DNA from: Manganibacter manganicus
Lineage (GTDB): Bacteria; Pseudomonadota; Alphaproteobacteria; Rhizobiales; Rhizobiaceae
Length of the DNA: 64,000 nt
NCBI RefSeq assembly: GCF_002075885.1
Contig: NZ_MDET01000008.1
Coordinates: forward strand, 1 to 64,000
Direction of reading: 5' to 3'
Under the pieces are notes generated by a model. The model did no database searches. It had not been told where the DNA came from and saw nothing but the letters and a program-made list of their open reading frames with translations. Below, piece by piece: positions 42,128 to 51,021 of this stretch. Both the position numbers and the translations under genes were made by a program. Positions within the stretch are counted from its first letter, which is position 1. Each line of letters opens with the position of its first letter.

Positions 42128-43183
42128 TCATTCGGCCTCCATGAAGTCGAACGGTTTTGCGGGGACGAACTGACTCGATGCCTCGCCGGCAAGGACGCGG
42201 GCCATATCTACCCCGAGATCCAGCTTGCGGACATGCGCGCCTTCGGAGAAGTCGAGCTTCTTCAAATCCACCCAGAAAACGTTGGGTGACGTGGCCGATT
42301 CGCCATAGAAAACCATGCCCTTCTGATCCGCCACCACGCGCCAGCGGGTCGTGGACAGGTTCGGTGCCTCTGGAATACTTACGCCATACGGTGCCGAAGC
42401 GTTGCGGATAACGCTGAACACGGCGGCGGCGGCAATCCGCGGGTCGCCGCTTTGGGTCACCGCGTTGATATAGAAGCCGGCGCGCACGAAGCGGTCTTCG
42501 GAGCGGCCACTGCCGGGTAGGAATTTGAGGGGGTCGACCGCGCTCCAGTATTTCTGGGTGGCGAGCTGAGCGTCATAGGGCGGATCGTTCGTCACCACCT
42601 GATAGGCGCGGTCATGATGGATGCTCAGCTTTCCATCGATCCACTCAAGGACGGCGCTGTCACCGGTCGGATCAGAAAGCGTCAAATGCAGCGGTGCTAG
42701 ACTGCCAGGACGGCCGGGCACTTCACCGCTGACCACCTCTATGGGATGGCTACGCGTGTATTCGACCGCCTTTGCGACCGTCGCGAACTGATCGAGATAG
42801 AACTGCGCCCAGATCGAAAGCGACATGCGAGGTGTCGTCCCGTCGTCTTCCGGGAATTTGGTCGCGTTGAGCCATAGCAGGCTGGCGTTGAGGCCTGCTT
42901 CATTCATGCCGTCGACCGTCGAGATATCATAGCCGGAGACGGTCAGGCTGCCGTATTTCGATGTCCATTCCACCGAACGCGGGCCAGCCGCTCCGCTGCG
43001 CTTCATCCCACGGGGAAAAACCCAGAAATTGCTGACCATCGGGTCCTTGAAGTCCATGTTGCGGCCTGTGAGAGTTCGCCCGTTAGGCCCTTGATAGACG
43101 ACCCGCGTGCAGGCCTGTGCTTCTGCGGTCAGAAGCGCCACGGCGGCGGTCACGGTGGTGAGAATGCGTGTGAATCGAGACAT
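42128..43183 (-). CDS. Secreted linear amide C-N hydrolase (choloylglycine hydrolase/penicillin V acylase family)
   Basis: A 351-residue exported Ntn-type hydrolase. The signal peptide ends at EAQA, so cleavage exposes Cys25 (CTRVVYQGPNG), the expected N-terminal nucleophile of this family. Further marks are GRNMDFKDP, GMNEAGLNASLLWL and the oxyanion Asn in VVTNDPPYD. Relatives cleave bile salts, penicillin V or acyl-homoserine lactones. The ATG at 43183 was chosen; a GTG at 43195 is in frame. Same strand and 45 bp behind the outer-membrane barrel gene. Confidence 0.88.
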   Translation of the reverse strand: MSRFTRILTTVTAAVALLTAEAQACTRVVYQGPNGRTLTGRNMDFKDPMVSNFWVFPRGMKRSGAAGPRSVEWTSKYGSLTVSGYDISTVDGMNEAGLNASLLWLNATKFPEDDGTTPRMSLSIWAQFYLDQFATVAKAVEYTRSHPIEVVSGEVPGRPGSLAPLHLTLSDPTGDSAVLEWIDGKLSIHHDRAYQVVTNDPPYDAQLATQKYWSAVDPLKFLPGSGRSEDRFVRAGFYINAVTQSGDPRIAAAAVFSVIRNASAPYGVSIPEAPNLSTTRWRVVADQKGMVFYGESATSPNVFWVDLKKLDFSEGAHVRKLDLGVDMARVLAGEASSQFVPAKPFDFMEAE

Positions 43184-43228
43184 GTCGAACACCACTCCGT
43201 AAGAAGAACTGCGCTAAACCCTTGCCAA

Positions 43229-44125
43229 TCAGAACCGATAGGTCATGCCGAAAACCGGGCCGCTGAGACGTGTGTCATAAACGTGCCCGTCGTGATCGTA
43301 ATCGACGTCGAGCACCTTGTAGCCGACCGAAGCGGAAAGGTGATCGCTGAAGACGTAATTGACGGTAGCCAGCGCCGACCATGTGAAGTCCGATCCCGCG
43401 CCGAAACCGCCGATATCGGCCTGCGCCTGAAGGGACAGCTTTTCCGTCAGGGGAAGGAAGGCGCGCAGGCCGACCAGTGGATCGGCCCAGCCGAAGCTTT
43501 CGCCATAGCTGACAGAGCCGCTAACCGGGCCAAGACTCCCGATAAGCGTCACATCGTTGGAGATGTGCCAGAAACGCGCGCCGCCAAGGGCGTCGAGGGT
43601 GAATTGCGGCGTGTCGATGACACGGTAGCCGCCCATCAATGTCGCGGTGAACTGCTTCGTGTCGACTTTCGCATCGATGTTTCCGCCCGGCGGTATCGTG
43701 CCGACGCCGGGAATCGTCAACGCCGGCAGCGGTCCGGAGTTATGGCCGTCCGTCGTATCGACATACATGATGTCACCCGAAAAGACGAAGCGATCGTAGC
43801 GCCCCCAAATGTTGATGAACCCGCCGAAGTTCAGATCGTCCATAACGTCGGAGAACGACTTCTCGACACCGATCGTCGGGCCGCGCCGGAACGGCGAAAT
43901 ATGCCCGTCGAGCCCAGCCGCCCACATATAGGGCGTGACCTGCAAGGCCCAATTTGAGGATTCCGCCGGGGCGTGATCTTCCGGTACGTCAAGTGTAGCG
44001 TCCGCGCCATAGGCGGCATGTGCGCCGCAGAGGGACAAGGCTATGGTAGCGGCATAGCAAAGCGACGGAGCTACGCCGCCACCATGGGGCGGACCGTGGG
44101 ATTTCTTGCTAGACAGAAATAGCAC
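43229..44125 (-). CDS. Outer-membrane beta-barrel protein
   Basis: A 298-residue protein with a signal peptide (to about residue 41) and alternating amphipathic strands (WALQVTPYMWAAGLDGHISP, QFTATLMGGYRVIDTPQFTL, ATVNYVFSDHLSASVGYKVL) ending in Phe (GMTYRF), the outer-membrane sorting signal. Similar unnamed barrels carry this strand set in many proteobacteria; function unknown, perhaps a porin-like or lipid-modifying barrel. Start is a GTG at 44125. Probably in one unit with the amidohydrolase that follows. Confidence 0.8.
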   Translation of the reverse strand: MLFLSSKKSHGPPHGGGVAPSLCYAATIALSLCGAHAAYGADATLDVPEDHAPAESSNWALQVTPYMWAAGLDGHISPFRRGPTIGVEKSFSDVMDDLNFGGFINIWGRYDRFVFSGDIMYVDTTDGHNSGPLPALTIPGVGTIPPGGNIDAKVDTKQFTATLMGGYRVIDTPQFTLDALGGARFWHISNDVTLIGSLGPVSGSVSYGESFGWADPLVGLRAFLPLTEKLSLQAQADIGGFGAGSDFTWSALATVNYVFSDHLSASVGYKVLDVDYDHDGHVYDTRLSGPVFGMTYRF

Positions 44126-44243
44126 GAAGCGCCCCCTCTTTTCGTATCCGTATTACCTAAACAGACAACATCCGTTAGTAAATCAGCTTTGTCGAGCGCG
44201 GTGATCCTCAAAGGTTTCGCGACGGTTGGGCGCGAAAAATTCT

Positions 44244-45554
44244 CTATCCGGCCAATCGTCTTTCGACGGCCGCTGCCATCGCAAACAGCCTGCGGTCCTG
44301 GCCGTTGCGCGCCACCAGCATCAGGCTGGTCGGCAGGGCAGTGCCGGGCATGGGCAGCGAGATGGCGCAGAGGTCGAACTGGTTGGCCATTTGCGTGTTC
44401 CTGAGCAGCAGGCCCTCGATACGGTTCGACAGGACGGCATTGTCCTTTAGCGATGCAATCGGCGGGGCGACGATGGGCACGGTCGGCAGGACCAGCGCGT
44501 CGATATCGGCCAGGCGCTCATCCATGGCGGCCATCAGGTCGGCGCGCCGGCGCATGATGCGGATATAGGTGGCGGCCGGAATGGCCGACGCGCGCGACAG
44601 CGGTTCGCTGACGCGCGGATCGACCGGCGTCGAGGCACCATGCGTCAGCCAGTCGGCATGGATTGCGGCGCCCTCGATGGCCGCGATCGAGCCTTGCCTC
44701 GTCGCTTCGCGCATGTCCACCAGCAGATCGTTGATGGCGAAGTCGGTGACGCGGGCACCGGCATTGGCAAGCTGGCCGACCGCGCGCTCGAATGCCGCCT
44801 CGACCTCGCTCTCCATATGCTCGAACAACCGTCCGCGCGGGATGCCGAAGCGCAGATCGGACAGCGCGGCGGGCTTGAGGGCCGCCGGTTGCCCGTTGCC
44901 AGTCCACGAGTCGGCCATCACTGCATCGGCAAGAGCGCAATCGGCGACGCTTTGCGCCAGCGGGCCGACCGAATCGAGGCTTGGCGAAAGCGGAAAGGCG
45001 CCGGCCAGCGGAATGCGGCGTGCTGTTGGCTTGAAGCCGACGACGCCGTTCAACGCCGCCGGGATGCGGACCGAACCACCGGTGTCGGAGCCGATCGATA
45101 TGGCGCTGGTGTCTTCGGCAACGGATACGCCGGCGCCGCTGGAAGAACCGCCGGGAATGAGCGACGGGTCCGCCGCATTGCCCGGCGTGCCGTAATGCGG
45201 GTTGAGGCCGAGCGCGGTGAAGGCGAACTCGGTCATGTTGGTCTTGCCGAGAATGACCGCGCCGACCCGGCGAAGCCGTTCGACCACCGGGGCGGTCTGT
45301 GCCGCCGCAGGTGCGCTGTTGCGCAGCAGCGAGCCGGCGAGCGTCGGCTCGCCGGCAATGTCGAACAGATCCTTGATCGAGACAATAGCGCCATCCAGAG
45401 GCCCGAGCGAGGCGCCAAGCCTGCGCCGCGCATCGGCTGCATCGGCCGCCGCCCGCGCCGTCTCGGCATAGAGCTTTACGAACACGCGCTCGTCGTCGGC
45501 GCGTGCTTCCAGGCGCGCGAGAATGGCTTCAAGCTGGTCTCTGCAAGATGTCAT
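44244..45554 (-). CDS. Amidase (amidase signature family)
   Basis: A 436-residue Ser-cisSer-Lys hydrolase: Lys61 in GAIVSIKDLFDIAGEP, the cis-Ser in IPGGSSSGAGVSVAE (Ser138) and the nucleophile Ser161 in GSDTGGSVRIPAALNGVVGF. The family hydrolyses amides, including indoleacetamide, aliphatic amides and allophanate; GatA is unlikely because the enzyme lacks the GatA extension and has no GatBC neighbours. Substrate unknown. It stands 16 bp downstream of a small lipoprotein gene on the same strand. Confidence 0.92.
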   Translation of the reverse strand: MTSCRDQLEAILARLEARADDERVFVKLYAETARAAADAADARRRLGASLGPLDGAIVSIKDLFDIAGEPTLAGSLLRNSAPAAAQTAPVVERLRRVGAVILGKTNMTEFAFTALGLNPHYGTPGNAADPSLIPGGSSSGAGVSVAEDTSAISIGSDTGGSVRIPAALNGVVGFKPTARRIPLAGAFPLSPSLDSVGPLAQSVADCALADAVMADSWTGNGQPAALKPAALSDLRFGIPRGRLFEHMESEVEAAFERAVGQLANAGARVTDFAINDLLVDMREATRQGSIAAIEGAAIHADWLTHGASTPVDPRVSEPLSRASAIPAATYIRIMRRRADLMAAMDERLADIDALVLPTVPIVAPPIASLKDNAVLSNRIEGLLLRNTQMANQFDLCAISLPMPGTALPTSLMLVARNGQDRRLFAMAAAVERRLAG

Positions 45555-45570
45555 GATCGTCTCGGTGGGT

Positions 45571-45912
45571 TTAGCGACCCTGAAGCACGCGAATGATGGC
45601 TGGCGTCACCTGGCCGCGCGACGCTGCGCTGATGTCGGCATGCGACAGGCGGCCGGATGTGATGCCATGCGTGATTCTCTTGCAGTAGAGCCTGGGCGTG
45701 TTGCGCACGGAGGTGTTCATCACCTTGGCGATGTTCTGCCGGGTCTTGAGCGGTTTGCGGGAAATATTGCGCGTGCAGGTCCTGATGAAATCGCTGCGCA
45801 TCGCCGAACTGCCCCGCAGGGCCTCGCGGCTCGATGCATAAGTCGATGCGGAAATGCCGCAACCGGAAAGAACGAGGCCCGCAAGGACCAGCGCAACGTA
45901 ACTCTTCATCAT
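45571..45912 (-). CDS. Small lipoprotein (hypothetical)
   Basis: A 113-residue lipoprotein: signal MMKSYVALVLAGLVLSGCG with lipobox LSGC (Cys18). The mature part is basic and Arg/Lys-rich (RTCTRNISRKPLKTRQNIAK) and has a conserved-looking block YCKRITHGITSGRLSHADIS. No family recognised. The ATG at 45912 is preceded by gagagg. Confidence 0.75.
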   Translation of the reverse strand: MMKSYVALVLAGLVLSGCGISASTYASSREALRGSSAMRSDFIRTCTRNISRKPLKTRQNIAKVMNTSVRNTPRLYCKRITHGITSGRLSHADISAASRGQVTPAIIRVLQGR

Positions 45913-46201
45913 GTTGAAATTTCCTCTCCTCCCGCTCCCCGCCGGTTCGGTTATCACCCTCGCAGGTTGCAAGGTCAATCGCCGGATGCCGAAGGAAGCA
46001 GATGGAGAGCGGGTCCGTGAAATCAACACTGGCGGCCAACATTGCGCCCAACAATGCGCTGTTGGGCACCAGGCCGTGAAAGCCCGCACAATACAGGGGC
46101 GTTCAGTGTTCTTGCCTGCCGAAAGGCCGGCTTATCGCAACAATGCAATCCAACAATGCTCCGCGGTTTTCCATCATTGTGGATGCCGGCGCGCCGGCGC
46201 T

Positions 46202-47839
46202 TCAGGTGCGATCCTGCTGGCGCAGTTCCACCCGCCGGATCTTGCCCGAAATGGTCTTGGGCAGCGCCTCGACGAACTCGATCTCGCGCGGATATTTGTA
46301 GGGTGCGGTCAGGTTGCGGCAGAATTCCTGAATGTCGAGCGCAAGCTCCTGTGAAGGAGAAAAGCCTTTCGCCAGAATGACATAGGCCTTGACGATCTGG
46401 CCGCGCGTTTCATCGGCCTTGCCGACCACCGCGCTCTCGGCCACCGCCTTGTGCTCGATCAGCGCGCTTTCCACCTCGAACGGGCTGATGCGGTAGCCGG
46501 CCGAGGAGATCAGGTCATCGGAGCGGCCGACGAACCACAGATAGCCGTCCTTGTCGCGTGTCGCGGTGTCGCCGGTATAGTACCAGCCGTTTCGGAACGA
46601 GGTGCGGTCGAGTTCCTTGCCGGTATAGTAGCCATGAAACAGGCCGCCCGGATGCGGCTCGGTGATCCTGACCGCGATATGGCCGACCTCGCCGACCGGA
46701 CGGCGGTTGCCGTCATCGTCCACCACGTCGACATCGAAGCCCGGAACCGGCTTGCCCATCGAGCCGTAGCGCACCTCCTCGGCCGGAAAATTGGCGACGA
46801 TGTTGATCGTCTCGGTCTGGCCGTAGCCATCGGCGATCACCGTGCCGGTGGCCTCTTTCCAGATGCGCATGACCTCCGGGTTGAGCGGCTCGCCGGCGCC
46901 GAGCGAACGACGCAGGCTGGAAAGATCGTATTGCGAAAGATCGAACTGCGCGAACAGGCGATAGACGGTGGGCGGCGCGCAGAATGTGGTGACGCCAAGC
47001 TTGCCGATGAGCTTCAGATGCAGATCGGCGTCGAAGGCGGCCGGGCCATCGTAGAGCACGATCGGCACGCCGAGCGCGAATTGCGGGAACAATATGCCCC
47101 ATGCCGCCTTCGCCCAACCGGTATCGGTCAGCGACCAATGAATATCGGTGCGCCGCAAATCCATCCAGAACAGGCCGGTCGCCACATGCGCCAGCGCATA
47201 GCCGTGGTCGCGCGGCACCATTTTCGGCATGGAGGTGGTGCCGGATGTGAAATAGGCCATCATCATGTCGGTGGCGCGCGTCTTGGGAAATGCCGCGCGG
47301 TCGATGTCCGGCGATGCGTCGGCGAGCAGCCGGTCCAGCGAAAGCCAGCCGTCATGCGCGCCGTCGGTGACGATGAAAGTCTTCAGCGTCGGGCATCTGG
47401 CGCGGATGGAATCGACCTTGCCGCAATGCTCCGAGCCGACCACGATGACCGAGGCGCGCGAATGGTTGACGCGGTATTCGAGGTCATGCGCGGTGAGCAG
47501 ATTGGTGCCGGGCATGGAAACGACGCCCGCCTTCATGCAGCCGAACAGCACCGTGTACCATTCCGGCAAGCGGCCCATGACGACACAGGCGAAGCTGCCC
47601 GGTTCCACCCCTTTTGCCTTCAGCGCATTGGCGAAGCGGTTCGAGTTTTCGGCGAAGGCCGAATAGGGGATGTGGCTTATGGTTTCGCCGTCGCGCGAAA
47701 CCGCAATCACCGCCGTATGATCGTCGCGCGCGGCCCAGTCGTCCACGACGTCGAAGCCGAAGTTGAAATATTCGGGAATGTTCAGGCGAAAGCCCTGAGC
47801 CGCTTTCCCGTAATCGCGTTCGACGGACGAGAAGTCCAT
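46202..47839 (-). CDS. Acyl-CoA synthetase (AMP-forming, medium-chain type)
   Basis: A 545-residue ANL-superfamily ligase that activates carboxylic acids to CoA thioesters. The P-loop YFTSGTTSMPKMVPRDH is at about residue 196, followed by DGYGQTETIN, YTGDTATRDKDGYLWFVGRS and the C-terminal catalytic Lys in PKTISGKIRRVELR. The N-terminal LNIPEYFNFGFDVVDDWA is typical of the medium-chain/ACSM-like group. It has a strong ggaggagg site and follows the GMC oxidoreductase gene by 28 bp, so the pair likely oxidises an alcohol to an acid that is then CoA-activated. Confidence 0.9.
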   Translation of the reverse strand: MDFSSVERDYGKAAQGFRLNIPEYFNFGFDVVDDWAARDDHTAVIAVSRDGETISHIPYSAFAENSNRFANALKAKGVEPGSFACVVMGRLPEWYTVLFGCMKAGVVSMPGTNLLTAHDLEYRVNHSRASVIVVGSEHCGKVDSIRARCPTLKTFIVTDGAHDGWLSLDRLLADASPDIDRAAFPKTRATDMMMAYFTSGTTSMPKMVPRDHGYALAHVATGLFWMDLRRTDIHWSLTDTGWAKAAWGILFPQFALGVPIVLYDGPAAFDADLHLKLIGKLGVTTFCAPPTVYRLFAQFDLSQYDLSSLRRSLGAGEPLNPEVMRIWKEATGTVIADGYGQTETINIVANFPAEEVRYGSMGKPVPGFDVDVVDDDGNRRPVGEVGHIAVRITEPHPGGLFHGYYTGKELDRTSFRNGWYYTGDTATRDKDGYLWFVGRSDDLISSAGYRISPFEVESALIEHKAVAESAVVGKADETRGQIVKAYVILAKGFSPSQELALDIQEFCRNLTAPYKYPREIEFVEALPKTISGKIRRVELRQQDRT

Positions 47840-47867
47840 TTGCGTTCCTCCTCCAGTGGGCCTGAAC

Positions 47868-49502
47868 TTAAACCTGTTTCCAGCCCACCATCAATTCGGC
47901 GGCCTTTTCGGCGATCATCACCGTCGGTGCATGGGTGTTGCCGGAAACGATGGTCGGCATGATCGAGGCATCGACCACCCGCAGCCGCTCCATGCCATGC
48001 ACCTTGAGATCGGCGCCCACCACCGCCATCGCATCGTCGCCCATCTTCGCCGTGCCCACCGGATGGAAGATGGTGGTGGCGATGTCGCCGGCGGCGCGCG
48101 CCAGATCGTCCGGGCTGCTGATTTCGGTGCCCGGCTTGAATTCCTGCGGATGATAGGCTGCCATGCGCCTTGTCGCCATCAGGCGGCGCGCGTGCACGAT
48201 GGATTGCGCGGCGACCTCGCGGTCGGCATCGGTGGAAAGATAGTTCGGCCGGACCGCCGGTGCGGCCTTCGGATCGGCCGAGCGGATACGAATATGGCCG
48301 CGCGACTCGGGGCGCAGATTGCACACCGATACGGTAATCGCCGGGAAGGTGTGCAGCGCCTCGCCAAACTTCTCCAGCGACAGCGGCTGGACGTGGAATT
48401 CGATGTTCGGCGTGTCGAAGCGCGGGTCCGAGCGCATGAAGATGCCGAACTGGCTCGGCGCCATGGCCATCGGCCCGGCGCGCTTCAGGGCATATTCCAG
48501 CGCGATGCCCGCCTTGCCCCAAAGGCTCGCCTGCCGCTCGTTGAGCGTCGCCGCGCCCTCGATGCGGAAAGCGGTGCGGATCTGCAAATGGTCCTGCAAA
48601 TTCTCGCCGACGCCGGGCAGATCGTGCACGATATCGATGCCGTGCTGCTTCAGCAGGGCGGCCGGACCGACGCCTGACAATTGCAGCAATTGCGGCGAGT
48701 TGACTGCGCCTGCCGACAAAAGCAGTTCGCGCCCGACCCGCGCCTCGGCCAGCTTGCCGGACGCATCGCGAAACAGGATCGCGGTGGCGCGGTTGCCGTC
48801 GAACACGATGCGCTCTGCCGCCGCATGGGTGACGATGCGCAGATTGGGCCGCCTCCTGACCGGGCGCAAAAAGGCGCGCGCTGCGCTGAAACGCACGCCG
48901 CCCTTCTGGTTGACCTCGAAATAGCCGGCGCCCTCATTGTTGCCGGCGTTGAAATCGTCTGTCGGCGGAACGCCGAGTTCGGCGGCGGCCTCGCGCACGG
49001 CGTCGAGGATCGGCCAGCTCAACCGCTGTTTTTCCACCCGCAGCGGCCCGCCTTGACCATGGGCATCATTATCCAGCCGGTAATGATCCTCGGAACGGCG
49101 GAACACCGGCAGCACCTCGCTCCAGCCCCAGCCGGGATTGCCGGCTTGCCGCCACAGATCGTAGTCGCGCGCTTGGCCACGCATATAGATCATGCCGTTG
49201 ATCGAGGAACAGCCGCCGAGCACCTTGCCACGCGGATAGGCCAGCGAGCGGCCATTGAGGCCCGGCTCGCTTTCGGTGCTGTAGCACCAGTCTGTGCGCG
49301 GATTTCCCATGCAGTAGAGATAGCCGACCGGGATGTGGACCCAGTGGTAATTATCGCTGCCGCCGGCTTCCAAAAGCAGGACGCGATTCTTTGGGTCCGC
49401 GCTCAGCCGGTTGGCCAACACGCAGCCTGCCGAGCCCGCGCCGATGACGATGTAATCCCACTCGCCGTAGTCGGTGAGATTGGAAGTGGTTTCGTTGCCC
49501 AT
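47868..49502 (-). CDS. GMC-family flavin oxidoreductase
   Basis: A 544-residue FAD-dependent alcohol/choline-dehydrogenase-like enzyme. The FAD motif DYIVIGAGSAGCVLANRLSA is at residues 15-34, the GMC signatures are GKVLGGCSSINGMIYMRGQ and GAVNSPQLLQLSGVGP, and the C-terminal catalytic His is in SGNTHAPTVMIAEKAAELM. Betaine synthesis is unlikely because no betaine aldehyde dehydrogenase is adjacent; alkanol or polyol oxidation fits the acyl-CoA synthetase partner. Start at 49502 has only a weak ribosome-binding site; longer in-frame starts carry no homologous sequence. Confidence 0.9.
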   Translation of the reverse strand: MGNETTSNLTDYGEWDYIVIGAGSAGCVLANRLSADPKNRVLLLEAGGSDNYHWVHIPVGYLYCMGNPRTDWCYSTESEPGLNGRSLAYPRGKVLGGCSSINGMIYMRGQARDYDLWRQAGNPGWGWSEVLPVFRRSEDHYRLDNDAHGQGGPLRVEKQRLSWPILDAVREAAAELGVPPTDDFNAGNNEGAGYFEVNQKGGVRFSAARAFLRPVRRRPNLRIVTHAAAERIVFDGNRATAILFRDASGKLAEARVGRELLLSAGAVNSPQLLQLSGVGPAALLKQHGIDIVHDLPGVGENLQDHLQIRTAFRIEGAATLNERQASLWGKAGIALEYALKRAGPMAMAPSQFGIFMRSDPRFDTPNIEFHVQPLSLEKFGEALHTFPAITVSVCNLRPESRGHIRIRSADPKAAPAVRPNYLSTDADREVAAQSIVHARRLMATRRMAAYHPQEFKPGTEISSPDDLARAAGDIATTIFHPVGTAKMGDDAMAVVGADLKVHGMERLRVVDASIMPTIVSGNTHAPTVMIAEKAAELMVGWKQV

Positions 49503-49803
49503 GGGCAATTCATCATCGAGATTGGCGCTGCCCGCAATGCAACTAAGGTAAAAAAAATGGATCTGGCTTACGGCCGGACATGCCGCCGCGGCATAATACA
49601 AAAGTAAGCGTTCTCGCGGCCGGGCCGCGGTGCTAGCCTTGGGCCGCATGTATATCACAGCCCGCCATCTACAGACATCATCACCAGGACATGACTGCGA
49701 GACCGTGCTTCGTCCTTGACGAAAGTGCGCCGAGGCGATCATTCTTGGATCAATAACAAGAGCCGTCTGCATGTCGGCCGGCTGAACAAGGGAGGACGAT
49801 AAG
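49503..49803. promoter_or_regulatory. Divergent promoter region (GMC operon / HAAT cluster 1)
   Basis: A 301-bp spacer with no gene. It should hold the promoters of both divergent units. TTGACG at 49716-49721 with a weak -10 (tcattc, 49739-49744) is the best plus-strand candidate. The ribosome-binding site ggagga lies just ahead of the binding-protein GTG. The left half is AT-rich (gtaaaaaaaatgg). Confidence 0.4.
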
Positions 49804-51021
49804 GTGAAACTGACCCATCTCGTTTCGACAGCACTTCTGGCCGCCACCGCCATGACGGCCGGTGTGCTTTCGGCCAATGCCGCCGACATTTCGGACGGCA
49901 AGATCAAGATCGGCATTTTGAACGACCAGTCGGGCGTCTATGCCGATTTCGGCGGCAAATGGTCTGTCGAGGCGGCCAAGATGGCGGTCGAGGATTTCGG
50001 CGGCAAGGTGCAAGGCGCACCGATCGAGATCGTTGATGCCGATCACCAGAACAAGGCCGACATCGCCTCCAACATCGCCCGCAAGTGGTATGATACCGAG
50101 CAGGTCGATGCGATCATGGAATTGACCACCTCCTCCGTGGCGCTGGCCGTGCAGGGCATCTCCGAGGAAAAGAAGAAGATCGACATTGTCACCGGGGCCG
50201 CGACCACGGACCTGACAGGCAAGGCCTGCTCGCCCTATGGCTTCCACTGGGCATACGACACCCATTCTCAGGCTGTCGGCACCGGCGGTGCGCTGGTCAA
50301 GCAGGGCGGCGATAGCTGGTACTTCATCACTGTGGATTATGCCTTCGGTCATTCGCTGGAAGAGCAGACCACTAAATTCATCGAGGACAAGGGCGGCAAG
50401 GTGCTGGGCGATGTGCTCTATCCGCTTGGCGCGACCGACTATTCGTCCTTCCTGTTGCAGGCACAGTCGTCCGGCGCCAAGGTCATCGGCCTTGCCAATG
50501 CCGGCCTCGACACCTCAAACTCGATCAAGCAGGCGGCCGAATTCGGCATCGTGCAGGGCGGGCAGAGATTGGCGGCGCTGCTGTTCACCCTGGCCGAAGT
50601 GCATGGTCTTGGTCTCAAGGCGGCGCAGGGCGTGGTGCTGACCGAAGCCTATTACTGGGACCGCGACGACAAGAGCCGCGAGTTTGGCGAGCGCTTCCTC
50701 AAGCGCACTGGCCGCATGCCCAACATGATCCAGGCCGGCACTTATTCCGCCGTGATGCAGTATCTGAAGGCCGTCGACAAGGCCGGCACCGACGCCACCG
50801 AGCCGGTGGCCAAGCTACTGCACGAAATGCCGGTGAACGACGTCTTCACCCAGAACGGCAAGGTACAGGCCGACGGTTCCATGGTGCATGATATGTATCT
50901 GTTCCAGGTCAAGAAGCCGGAAGAGAGCAAGCGCGACTGGGACTACTATACCTATCTTGCCACCATTCCCGGCGATGAGGCTTATCTGAGCGCTTCGGAA
51001 AGCGGCTGTTCGCTCAAGTGA
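49804..51021 (+). CDS. HAAT-type ABC transporter substrate-binding protein (cluster 1)
   Basis: A 405-residue periplasmic receptor. Signal peptide to about residue 26 (SANA), then a type I periplasmic fold of the LivJ/AmiC branch: IKIGILNDQSGVYADFGGKW, EIVDADHQNKADIASNIARK, SWYFITVDYAFGHSLEEQTT. The substrate may be an amide, urea-like or branched compound; such receptors bind many ligands. GTG start at 49804 with ggaggacg upstream. First gene of the operon. Confidence 0.9.
   Translation: MKLTHLVSTALLAATAMTAGVLSANAADISDGKIKIGILNDQSGVYADFGGKWSVEAAKMAVEDFGGKVQGAPIEIVDADHQNKADIASNIARKWYDTEQVDAIMELTTSSVALAVQGISEEKKKIDIVTGAATTDLTGKACSPYGFHWAYDTHSQAVGTGGALVKQGGDSWYFITVDYAFGHSLEEQTTKFIEDKGGKVLGDVLYPLGATDYSSFLLQAQSSGAKVIGLANAGLDTSNSIKQAAEFGIVQGGQRLAALLFTLAEVHGLGLKAAQGVVLTEAYYWDRDDKSREFGERFLKRTGRMPNMIQAGTYSAVMQYLKAVDKAGTDATEPVAKLLHEMPVNDVFTQNGKVQADGSMVHDMYLFQVKKPEESKRDWDYYTYLATIPGDEAYLSASESGCSLK

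Noticed and set aside
44244..45554. GatA (Glu-tRNA amidotransferase subunit A)
   Set aside because: No GatB/GatC neighbours and the sequence fits a general amidase better.
47868..49502. Choline dehydrogenase BetA
   Set aside because: No betaine aldehyde dehydrogenase or BetI beside it, and the partner is an acyl-CoA synthetase; kept as a general GMC oxidoreductase.
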